Origin: Castanea sativa
Lineage: Eukaryota; Streptophyta; Magnoliopsida; Fagales; Fagaceae
NCBI RefSeq assembly: GCF_040712315.1
Contig: NC_134013.1
Span: 5,615,001-5,679,000 of the forward strand
Length of the DNA: 64,000 nt
Direction of reading: 5' to 3'
The number at the start of each line of letters is the position of its first letter. Position 1 is the stretch's first letter. This document shows, piece after piece, positions 17,351 to 27,364 of the stretch. A program made the translations under genes and the position numbers. The notes under the pieces were generated by a model. That model did no database searches. It had not been told where the DNA came from and saw only the letters and a list, made by a program, of their open reading frames with translations.

Positions 17351-17693
17351 TTTTTGGGGTCATGATAGGGCATTAAAACTAAAAACCCAACAAATCCATG
17401 AAATTTCCCATTTGGTAAAGAAAATTTAAAGAGATCCTGTCCTAAGCAAATTTTAGCATCTTATTATAAGCCCATCCCACATGTGTAGGGAATCTAAACT
17501 CAAATTAGTTTCAAACGGTCTAATATGGAAAATTATTAGGTACGGAGTATAGTGACATGATGCTCCATTCTCTTGCATATATAATACGAGTTGAAAGAGT
17601 ATGGCATCACTATAATATGAGTTGAAAGAATATCACATCACTATATATAATATGAGAGTATTTAATAATTACTTCTCAAACATATGCATTTAC

Positions 17694-17851
17694 GGAAAAT
17701 TATTGTGTACTCCCGAAATACTATAAATGTGTTTTCTCTCCTCTAACATGAATGGTGGGTTCCATTAATTAAATTCATGGTAGAACCCACCACTCATGTG
17801 AGAGGAGAAAATACGCATTTATGGTATTCCAGGAGTACCTAATAATTTTTC
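17694..17851. mobile_element. hAT-type MITE, 158 bp
   Basis: Nearly a full hairpin. The left arm GGAAAATTATTGTGTACTCC matches in inverse the right end, which reads AGAAAAATTATTAGGTACTCC on the minus strand. The stem continues through ATAAATG.GTTTTCTC.CCTC and GGTGGGTTC. The flanks are a perfect 8-bp duplication GCATTTAC (17686-17693, 17852-17859), as in hAT elements. All three paralogous copies lack it. Confidence 0.8.
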
Positions 17852-18517
17852 TGCATTTACTAGCTAATAGTTCTTGTGTATCCAAGAGTGCAATTATTAA
17901 AAATAACTAAAATTGTATGTGTATCTATGGAGCTTTTTTGTTTAAATAAATAATATATTGTATACATTCATAGTATTACATAGAAATATAAAAAATTCAA
18001 ATTGCGTTTTTTTACATTTTCTAAGTTTAGGCATGAATTTGAGTGTAAATATAATTGATACAAAACTAAATGGAATGAAACTTAGCATGCAAGTGGAATG
18101 CATTAAACATTTAAAGACACTTGGCATCAAATAATTGTTCAATAAGAAATTCTAGATGTTGTTTTATGTATTTCAAAATTCCAAGCTTTTAAATTGGAAA
18201 TCTTTAATTAGTTCAATTTGATTGAAAAAATGCAAAGGATATTATATTCAAAGATGTTAAAAATTTACCCTCTAAACAAATTTGTGCAATATGACAAGCT
18301 TCTTTAAGTGTTTTTTTTTTTAATTGAAATTGTATATATCAAAGGAGAATCAAACTCTATTCCTGAATTTTAACCTGTGAATTTTTATACTGCTGCTCCC
18401 TGTCATTGAAAAGTCCACATATTTAGTAGTCCCCTGACTCCCGCGCGAAAAGAAATAAATACCCATAAATAAAAGAAAATTACAAACTAGTGACATAGAT
18501 TATAGAATAATTTGTTC

Positions 18518-18650
18518 AATCACAATCACAATCACAATCACAATCACAATCACAATCTTAAAAATAAAAAAAGGTACTCCATACTATTCCATCAAGTAAG
18601 TATCTGTTCCATCACAATCACAATCACAATCACAATCACAATCACAATCT
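18518..18650. repeat. Two (CACAAT)n hexamer arrays
   Basis: Near-perfect CACAAT arrays at about 18518-18557 and 18612-18650, separated by a short unique spacer containing GTACTCCATACTATTCCATC. The unit-3 counterpart (about 49945-50045) has only isolated CACAA words, so the arrays expanded at this locus. Confidence 0.85.
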
Positions 18651-19042
18651 TTAATCCTGATTCTGGAAAAAAACTCTAAAAAAGTCCTAATTATTCTAAA
18701 AATCTAACCCAAATTAATTAACATCACACACGTCGTCTTCTTTTTTTTTATAAATATCACACACGTCTTCTTCCATAGGGTGAGATATTTCCGCATGGGA
18801 CAAAAACTTTTCCCTTTCACCAAAAGAATTTATTAGGCAGAGGAATTGAAAATTTGTCTCCTACGAATAGGTCAGTACTCTTGGCAATTGGCATCTTTTT
18901 TTGAGAAGCTACTCTTGGCATCTTGCACTCAAAAAGTCAACAACATTTTTTTTTTTTAAAAAATGGTATGAATTATATTAATCTTTATGATTCTTAAAAA
19001 CGAATAATTTTAGACTTTTTCAGTGTTCTTATCAATCATATT

Positions 19043-19911
19043 TGATGATGTTGAAAATTGTCAGCAAGCTACATGGTCTTCACGTGCCTTTGATTAGAAC
19101 CTGCACAACATAAAAGTTGAAAACCTTAAGAGATGTACCGGTGTGGTACTGGCCAAATACTCTCCGACGGTCAAGTTAGAGAAATCTCTTATTCACAACT
19201 CTAGAATACCAGAGCTGGGGTGAATCATGCGTACCTTACTTTGTAAGGGTTTGGGGTATTTATAGTAGTGTATAGCCGAAATTCATGCCTTGGTCAAGAA
19301 GTTCTTTCCTTTTAGGAGAGTAACTTGTGGATTTTGCGTATCTCTTAGAGTTTTTTTCCTTATAGAAGTCTTCTTAATTAGGGTTAGGCGTGTAGTGCAA
19401 GAACTCTCCTTATGCACGTATGTGTGGAGATCAAGTAAGGCTATGGATGGAGGTTTAATTGACCTCTTCAACTTATTCTCGTCAGCCTACAACATCGTCC
19501 ATTTTCCGGGTCGTCAGCTTATAATTAAAGTCATCAGCTCTATTATGAAGCTGTAGACTTTGAGATGCAATCCCTCGCGACAAGCAAGCCCAACGGAATC
19601 ATTGGGCTCGACGTCAGACTCATCTGAGATTCATGTGTCCCCTTCAGCTTACTGCTTTAGCTTACTACCTTCAGCTTGCTATCTTCAACTTATCCCTTCA
19701 GCTTGATGTCTTCAGCTTACTACCTTCAGCTTGATGTCTTCAGCTTATCCTTCAGCTTACTATCGTAAGCTTACTGTGCCCAAGATGCTGCTGTCATGTA
19801 TGAGGTGAAGCTGTAGACTTTGCAAGAAGGTAGTTTCATAGGAGTGAAGCTGACGACCTTATTATATCCGTCGCTCTTTGTTTCGCCACGGGCTAATTAC
19901 AAAATTATCCT
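19043..19911. mobile_element. ~0.87-kb insertion in unit 1, class unclear
   Basis: Unit 3 reads continuously from TTCTTATCAATCATATT to CATGTCAAGTGG (near 50773). Here about 870 bp is interposed, and CTTATCAAT..ATT is present on both sides. Read on the minus strand it could be an LTR (TGTAATTAGCCCG ... CATCATCA with AAATT/ATATT flanks), but the longer flanking repeat would suit a non-LTR retroposon. Positions 19640-19780 hold a degenerate array of CAGCTTACTACCTT/CAGCTTGATGTCTT units. No protein recognised; an 88-codon frame at 19290 has no family features. Confidence 0.55.
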
Positions 19912-20105
19912 TATCAATATTCATGTCAACTTGTCAAGTGGAGACGACAAGTACTCACATGTTCTTATATATGTAAATGCTTACATTTTGTTTTATTTTA
20001 TGGCATATATATCATCAATCCTTTTTTTTTTCTTTTTTGCTTTTATAAAATAAAACTTTTTAATTTCAAACATGACTTAATTTTTTTTTCTCTCCTTCAC
20101 CAATC

Positions 20106-20140
<35 letters not shown>

Positions 20141-21003
20141 ATAAATTCTGAACCTCTCCATTCATGCGCAAACATAATTAAGATTTTTTCTCTAGAATAA
20201 AATAAAATTAAGATCTTTGTTTTTAGATTTTTGAAGCACTGTTTTCTGTAGTTAAACTGTCGTTTTCCTTTTAAAACTTTATAAAATCTTGGTAATTGAT
20301 TTTTCTAAGTCCGATAACATTCATGATGTTGATGGATGGAGCTCAGTAAGAGGATGGACTTTATATCTATGATGAATAGTCGGCATGGCAATGTGGTGGG
20401 TGTCCGTGTTGTAGAGGTTGGCTTAGTTTGTGAGTCTTGTGATTTATTATATGGAGTTGATAAGGTAATATGGAGATTTGGTATGTAAGATAATGTCTAA
20501 AATTCTAATTTGGCTTTATCATAGTATTTTTGCTTTGTCCAAGAAAAGTATTCATTAACTACCAAGAAAATATACTCTTTCCCCTCAAAAAAAAAGAAAA
20601 AAAAAAGAAGAAAATATACTCTTTGACCACCCAAAAAAATAGGTATTAAAATCTTATAATTAAATAGACAATTGAAATAAAGTTTGGTGGCTTTACTCAA
20701 GAGTCATCCCACATAAGAAGGGACTTTGAATTAATTTGAGAGAGCCTTATAGAGACTTTATTATTTGTGGGTCCTATTTGAGTTTGTATACACTTAGTAA
20801 TATCTTTTTGATATAGTGAATTCATCTACTACTACTACTTGTGGATGTAGATTATTGTCAAACTATGTAAATCACTATGCAAATCACTGGTATTCTTCTC
20901 ATGTTTGGGATTTTTTTTTTTGGTTTTTTCTTTGTTCCTATTAATTATTAGGAAATCTTTCAAAAAATTATAATAATTTTTATAATTAATCTTGTGTGGA
21001 AGT
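19912..21003. other. Array unit 1, distal non-coding segment
   Basis: Matches unit 3 (about 50780-51950) and, from TCTTGGTAATTGATTTTTC onward, unit 2 (from about 38484). Contains an (ATT)n run at about 20108-20142. No gene. Confidence 0.7.
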
Positions 21004-21760
21004 TGTGGGGAGTAAAAGGACCCAAGTGGGCATATGGGCCTTTGGACTGTAGCATGGAGGGCCGACCTGCTCCAGAGTTAAGAATTTGTTAACTCTGCGA
21101 ATTGGCCCATACGCCGAGGGTCCGAGGATACAGCCGAGGGCGAGCTTCTTCTCGGATAGATCCAAAGGAACTCAGAGCTTCATTATGAAGGTCAAGGCAC
21201 AATTCTGGAAAGACTAATGGTTAAAGGGGGAAACCCTGAATCTTCGAGGTACACCGGTGTTAGAAAAATACCAAAAGAAAAGGCTGCCACCTCCACATTA
21301 AAGACTCTGCACCTACCTCCCTGGCCGCATTAATGGGGAAGTGACCCCTAAACAGTAGAACTGAAACTTCTGGTCACTATTCAAAGGCACTAAGAAAAGA
21401 AATATCTAGGGGGGAGGGGGTTGGAGTAACACGTGGATAAAGCATCGGGAGAAGAAGTATTTAAGGGGGATGAACGCCAGAGAAAAAAAAGGTCGGTAAC
21501 TAAGAAAGAAATTAAGGATTGTAACTTTTAAGAGAGAGAGAGAGAAATAATACAGAAGTATTCCTCGGCTTACGTCCGAGGAGGTCTATTTGCAATTACC
21601 ATTTGTTATTTACAAGTGTTTGTAACTCTTAGCCTGTTATCAAGTTCTCAGTACCTCTAACCTAGATTTCAAGCCCACACTCTACAAATTTTATTGTTTA
21701 AGGCTTATTGGGCCTGAGCCCGTAATTGTCTTTGGGTCCAGGTGCAATTGTGCACTTACA
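21004..21760 (+). mobile_element. Solo LTR with perfect 5-bp duplication
   Basis: 757 bp, TGTGGGGAGTAAAAGG ... TGCACTTACA, the same family as 7930-8693. Flanked by GAAGT at 20999-21003 and 21761-21765. Units 2 and 3 preserve the empty site as TGTGTGGAAGTGTCACCTAG (near 39150) and TGTGGAAGTGCCACCTAG (near 51942). It contains paired CCGAGG/CCTCGG words and a GTATTTAAGGGG TATA-like motif. Confidence 0.93.
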
Positions 21761-22135
21761 GAAGTGTCACCTAGAGACGCTTTCCCGCAACAGACTGGTA
21801 TTTGATGTAAAAATTATAGTTAAATGATTAAATTCATCATTTCTTAATAGTTTAAGCTTTTGAGATTATTGTTAATTTAATATACTATCAAAGTAAGAGA
21901 TCATAAATTTCATATTTGGTTTTACTCTACATTCCATTTAAAATATTAAAAATCTCACATATTGGGCCACACTTATTAAGGGGGGGGGGGGAGTTTAGAG
22001 CCACATGTGAGGAGAAATATTATAATTATGGTTAAATTATTAAATTCACATTTTTCTAATAGATTAACCTTTTAAGACAATTGATAATTTAACATTAGAG
22101 ATGACAAAATATCTAAAAATGAGAAAAAATTGTAT

Positions 22136-22309
22136 AATATACTCTAAGTAAAGAGAGTATGCCCTCACTCTTGAGTAATTATTAGGTACTTTTAGAAGAA
22201 TGAGCACCACGTCATTGTATTTAATATACTCTAAGTAAAGAGAGTATGCCCTCACTCTTGAGTAATTATTAGGTACTTTTAGAAGAATGAGCACCACGTC
22301 ATTGTATTT
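22136..22309. repeat. Perfect 87-bp tandem duplication
   Basis: Units 22136-22222 and 22223-22309 appear identical, starting AATATACTCTAAGTAAAGAG and ending GTCATTGTATTT. Units 2 and 3 (near 39537 and 52326) carry one copy. Confidence 0.92.
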
Positions 22310-22500
22310 CAGGAGTATCGAATACTTTTCCCTTACTCTTGATGCAAAAAAAAAAAAAAAAAAAAAAACCCTATCCTACTCAAGCAATGAGTATAATGTT
22401 GTTGCAAGCCCTTACTTTCGTTTAAAATTTAAAAAAGTGTGTTGAGGATAATAAAAAATATACTAAAAAAAAAGATTAATATACATATACATACATACAC

Positions 22501-22533
<33 letters not shown>

Positions 22534-23393
22534 ATGAAGTAGGATTAAGAAAGGAATTTACATTCATTTGGGTATCATGTAGTTTCTAGTAGCTGATTTG
22601 CATAGTCTATGTCATAAGTGAGATAAAGCTAAAAATTTATTTATTCATCATATAGAAAAATTACCATCTACCACATTTAGTATCTGTTTGGAACAGTTTA
22701 TTTAGTTGAAATTAAAAACTTTTTGTTTTTTTTAGAAGGGAAAACTTTTTGTTGAAAGTGTAGAAAAAAGATTAAAAAATAAGTTGAACAGTACAGTGAG
22801 ACCCATTAATAGTATCAAAAAGTGTAATAGGACCCATGAATAGTAGCAAAAATAAGCTGAAAGTGGAGATAAGCTGAAAAATTTAGCTTATCTCCACTAA
22901 TTCAACTTATTCCCAAATGCACACTAATTTCAGTTGACAAAAAAAAAAAAAACCTTCCACTAGTGTAATGCCCTGACTTTGATTATATGGAAATGTTAAA
23001 AAATGTCATAAAGTATTGGTTTAGGAACTATTGTATGAGAAAATAATAAAATAATTAATTTTATTGATAAATTTTTATATTTCCAATAAAAATGATGTCA
23101 AAACTTTCCTATTAACAATGTGAATTATTAACTAATGCTCTAAAGACATTGGTTAGCCTTAAAAAAAAGGCATTGGTTAGAGCATTGGTTTATGAATTAT
23201 TTTTAGAAACATTTTATTAAGAAAATAATAAAATAACAATAAATGTTATTAACAGTTTTTTATATAGTAGTGTCAAAACTTATTAATTATTATAAACTCA
23301 TGCGCAGTTTATTCTTTTATGATGTATTTATTTGACAATGTTAAACAAAATCAATTGATGGACTCGACTATTGTATTCGGCGGGATTATTATG

Positions 23394-23530
23394 GGCCCGT
23401 TTGGTAAAGTGGTTTAAATATACATTTTCAATTTTTAAACAATATTATACTTATTTTCACACTTTTTTACCTACACATATTTAAAAAAATTACAAATAAC
23501 ATTACTCACACTTCTCTACCAAACATGACC
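23394..23530. mobile_element. Small MITE, ~137 bp
   Basis: Begins GGGCCCGTTTGGTAAAG and ends CTACCAAACATGACC, an imperfect terminal inverted repeat. Flanked by TATG on both sides. Unit 2 has an uninterrupted GGGATTATTATGTAGCTTAG at the corresponding place (near 40990). Confidence 0.65.
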
Positions 23531-23561
23531 TATGTAGCTCAGTATTGATTATTATAGATCT

Positions 23562-23873
23562 TTAATGAGTGCTGTGTACATTCCTAGCCAGAGGGCATTC
23601 CCATAATATATGCTTCACTGTTTCACTCTGCTGTTGGCACACCTCGCAACGAGGGTCTATCTGTATTTTCATCTTTCGCAGGGTGTCTCGGGTTGGCAAG
23701 ATATTCGAGCATGCTCTCCACAGAAAATTTCTCACCTTTGGTGGGGTATTTTGGGACCACATTGACTTCCACAAGCGTTCATCTGCAGCAGCCAAAGAGT
23801 ACTCTCCTTTTGACGGGTAAGCAACCTCAGTGCTACTCCATATGCCGACTTTACCGAGAATGCCCGAGATTTG
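23562..23873 (-). pseudogene. LINE fragment: reverse-transcriptase zinc-binding domain (zf-RVT)
   Basis: An open frame of about 104 codons on the minus strand with the zf-RVT pattern found after reverse transcriptase in plant L1-type LINEs. It contains LWKSMWSQNTPPKVRNFLWR, then CEVCQQQSETVKHILWEC (C-x2-C ... H-x4-C). The frame stays open upstream of the first Met to about 23871 (...GKVGIWSSTEVAYPSKGEYS), so it is an internal piece with no start of its own. No RT or RNase H part is attached. It replaces sequence present in units 2 and 3. Confidence 0.8.
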
Positions 23874-24528
23874 AAAGGTTGACTAATCTATTAGTAAATC
23901 ACTTTCCTGGTTGATTCAACAAATTCATCATTGCTAAAGTCATTGTTGATTATTTCAATTTCCAACCACTAATGGTGAAATCAAGGACTAGAGTTTTATT
24001 TTCTTGGTCAGTGGTCACGCAATTGTGGAAGTTCGATCATATTACCATTTATTGGAAGCTCTCTCTTCTTCTCTTTCCTCGTAAGTCGCAACCCATATAC
24101 AATTACACGCACGAGCCAAGAAAAATAGTACTACAAAACAAGGACTAAAGTGTTCAAAAATTTGACTAAAGAAATGAGATTTAAAAAATATACTTTTGAA
24201 TTAACAAAAAGAATACATGGAAGCTACATTGGCTTTCATTTATCAATTACAAATCACCCACCAAAAAAAGAAAAAAAGAAAAAAAAACATTTGTGTCAGT
24301 GTCAAGTTATCTTACCCAACATTTTATTCAAACCAATAGAATCAAAAGGTGGGATTTTTGTGTCTTATCCTCAATGTCACAACACTTTAATATAAAGACA
24401 AGGCTTATGCCAAATGCATTAATATACTAGACAAGTTGGGTTACAAACACGTGTCCGCATTTTAATATGTCCTGTGTATTGATGCATTAGATATAATCTC
24501 AACCCTTAACACAATATTAGCAAAAGAA

Positions 24529-26638
24529 TTATATGCTTAGTCTACTAAGACCATTTGATTTGTGAGCACTGGTGGCTTGATGAGCACTGGTGGCTTGATG
24601 AGCATGTCCAGCGGGGGACCTTGCATGGCGAAGGTGCCTTTCTTGGGAGAGTAATTTTGCAAACCTGCAACAACATTAATTATATGCTTTTGCATTAGCC
24701 TAATGTGAAAACTAAAAAAAAAAAAAAAACTTTTTTCTAAAGAAATTGTAGAATATATATAATAACAGTTTGATATATTTATTTTTAGTACCTTGTGAGG
24801 GCAGCTTCATTAGTTTCATGGTCAAAAGCCTCACAAACTCCTGTCTCCAAGTTCACCCTAGCAACTGGTTTCTTTAGCAACTCTTCGCCAACTTTCATAA
24901 GATCATCCAAATTTTGTTTTGTGGCCACGTCCACAGAAGTTACTGTCCCAACCAAGGTATCGTCCTGCATTGTTTTGATTCAAACTTGTCTATGTTAATT
25001 ATGTGAACAAGAACTTTTGATTTTTATAATAAGACTTGCATAACAATGTGTAAATTCTTAAATACAAAACATAAAATCTAAGAAATATATTAAAGTTTTT
25101 ATTAATTTTACTATAAATGTTTCAAACTAATGTTGTAATAATAAATGTGATCATTGTCACTTCAACACATAATAAATAAATGTTTAAATCAATTTTTTAT
25201 TTCATGAAGAGAAAGTCTTAATACACAATAAAAATCTCACAATATTTTTATGATACCTTTATTTTTAGTTGTAGTAGATCTGTGTATAATCTTATTTTAT
25301 TTTGACCTATGATGAATTGACGCAACTTGTTGAATTTTTTTTTTTGAAATTTTGTTGTGCCTGTAAAAGAACTTGATTGGTGAACATCGATTTATAGGAT
25401 TTGTGTGATAAAATATGTACTAACCCCTAGTCTCACCCAAAAAGTAATTAAAAAATTTATTTATTACTATATTATTGATGTGTCATTAATTGCATTCACT
25501 GACAGTAAGTTACTAAATTTTTTTTGGTCATAAAATTGGTAATAGTTGTAGTATTTTCTTATGTATTTCTTTTGATTATGGAAGGTTTGAATGATATATA
25601 TGTACCTGAATCCGTAGATAATTTTTCTCAGAATGAAGGGCTTGAAAAACCACTGAGAGATGGACATCAACCATATCTGCACTTGCGTGAGAATATACAT
25701 CAATAATTGGGGTGGAACCACCACTTGTTAACCAGTCTAGCAAGCCCCACTTAGCTGCCTTGTGTGCCCTGTATTTTCCTTCGGCTTTTTGTGAGCCAGT
25801 TCCTAATGATATCACCAGAAACCTTCCATAGTCCATTGGTTTTATTGGAAAGAAGTCAGAACTTCCTCGAATGATCTGCTTTGTTACTTCACCAATGGCA
25901 AGTAAAGCCTGAAATTGCACCAATTTAGTAATATTAGAATAACGGTTAAATGATTAAATTTATTATTTTTTAAACAGGTTTATAATTAAAAAATATTAGG
26001 AGATTAATTATATATTATAATCATTAGGAGTCATGTGAAGTTTGAAAAAGACAAATACCGGATTATTAGCAGCAACACCACCATCTGTAAGGTTAAATTC
26101 TCTCACATTCCCCTCAGGGTCTACTGTTTCAAAGTAATAAGTTGGAAGATAAGTTGGGGCAGCTGAGGTTGCTATGCAAATATCTGAGAGTAAGGCATTC
26201 ATGCTTGGGTTTTTCTTTACCTGTTTTCATGACCAAATCAAAGTAAATGTTAGTACAATTCAGCTCCATCATTTACAGTCACTTTCTTATCCAGGGTTAA
26301 TCTGAACCACTACATATATTGTGGAAATTAAAGGAAAAAAAAGTATTGGGTTAGAAAACCATTTTAATGAGAGGAAGACAAACCTCATAGCTAGAAAAAA
26401 TGGTTGGCTGGAGTCTTTTGATGTCAAATGTTGGAATAACAACATTAGTCAATGTCTTTTCCAATTTTGTATGTCCTAGTTTTTCCTTAACAAGGTTATG
26501 CAGATATTTCCCATCATACTTTGGTCCAGCTAGAGCTTTAACAATCTTTGTAAGATGAGGAAGTACTGGACAACTGCAATTTGGAAAAAAATATCATGTT
26601 AAAAACCAAAACAAATGGGGTCAAGTCAATAATCAAAC

Positions 26639-26683
<45 letters not shown>

Positions 26684-27198
26684 ATATTTTTATATCTCAT
26701 ACTCTAATTTTTACCTGTTCTGTGGGAAGATATGAGGGCAGTGGTTTAGGTAGAAATCCTTGATATCCTTGGCAGCAAAGACAGGTCGGTTATTTTCATC
26801 TGGAGCAGATAGCATGGCAGTGACAAGACCACCTGTGCTTGTTCCTGAGATAACATCAAAATAATCTGCTATTCTTGCATCTTCACCATCCAGTTTCTGC
26901 AGCATACATAAGCAAATATAGAGTAAGTACTTGGAAAGATTGCATGTTGAACCCTTATAAATGATTTAATAAAGCAGAACTTCACTAGTGAATGAAAAAA
27001 AGTGTTGAATTTCTTTAGGTTTGTGGCATGAAACATGTATGATTAATATGTGATATATTTTTCTACCTGAAGTTCAGATTCTAAAAAACTAAGGATAGTT
27101 CCTGGGATAACCCCTCTTATTCCACCACCATCAATGCTGAGAACAGTGATTAGGTTTCCATAAGTTGGAGGTTGTAGTGGTACATTTGTTGAGCCCAT
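24529..27198 (-). CDS. Patatin-like phospholipase, copy 1 (PLP2-type), intact
   Basis: Lipid acyl hydrolase of the plant patatin family, releasing fatty acids from membrane glycerolipids; relatives act in defence and oxylipin signalling. Seven coding exons with GT-AG borders: 27198-27067, 26896-26715, 26573-26384, 26220-26059, 25908-25606, 24964-24792, 24664-24529. They join in frame to 425 aa (family about 400-430). The oxyanion-hole motif DGGGIRG is at residues 23-29, the nucleophile elbow GTSTG at 62-66 (Ser64), and the catalytic-dyad Asp is in [10 protein letters not shown] (Asp214). There is no signal peptide, which suggests a cytosolic or peripheral-membrane enzyme. Exon 7 holds a duplicated HQATSA. 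The TATA-like box is altered relative to the other copies. Probably functional. Confidence 0.93.
26641..26679. repeat. (AT)n run in intron 2 of PLP copy 1
   Basis: About 39 bp of pure AT repeat in the intron between coding exons 2 and 3. Copy 3 has a similar run (about 56574-56615); copy 2 has only a short TGTGTATATATATA (about 44167-44180). Confidence 0.9.
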
Positions 27199-27217
27199 TG
27201 GGATAAAGATGCAGGTA

Positions 27218-27262
<45 letters not shown>

Positions 27263-27364
27263 TAAGAGCTTTAGAGAAACTATGAACTAAAAAGGAAGTT
27301 AAAAAGAGAGGATTATGTGACTTGATATGTCTTCTTAATTTTCATGGAAGTATGTGTATTTATT
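27199..27364 (-). promoter_or_regulatory. PLP copy 1 leader and core promoter, (CT)n tract
   Basis: A (GA)n run of about 39 bp (27220-27259; CT on the coding strand) sits about 20 bp upstream of the ATG. The TATA-like position at 27357-27364 reads AATAAATA on the coding strand, whereas copies 2 and 3 read TATAAATA at the equivalent site. Confidence 0.6.

Larger units (their letters stand above)
17351..19042. other. RPN11 upstream region (start of array unit 1)
   Basis: Non-coding. Segments of it recur in units 2, 3 and 4 (from about 30020, 46736 and 60000), including AAGAAAATTTAAAGAGATCC, GGCATGAATTTGA and CTGCTCCCTGTCATTGAAA. This copy differs by carrying a hAT-type MITE and expanded CACAAT arrays. 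It lacks the SINE, a ~160-bp segment (30702-30862 in unit 2) and a ~1.9-kb segment present in the others. Confidence 0.75.
21766..24528. other. Array unit 1, region downstream of PLP copy 1
   Basis: Non-coding, homologous to about 39155-42113 and 51950-54469. It holds a variable poly-G tract (about 21978-21990), an 87-bp tandem duplication, a compound (AT)n(AC)n run (about 22500-22533), a MITE-like segment with GTTTGGAA.../TTCCCAAATGCACACTAA ends (about 22677-22927), a small MITE and a LINE fragment. The last ~100 bp probably include the PLP copy 1 3' untranslated region. Confidence 0.65.

Noticed and set aside
18518..18650. CRISPR-like regularity of the CACAAT arrays
   Set aside because: A six-base unit without spacers in a plant nuclear context is a microsatellite.
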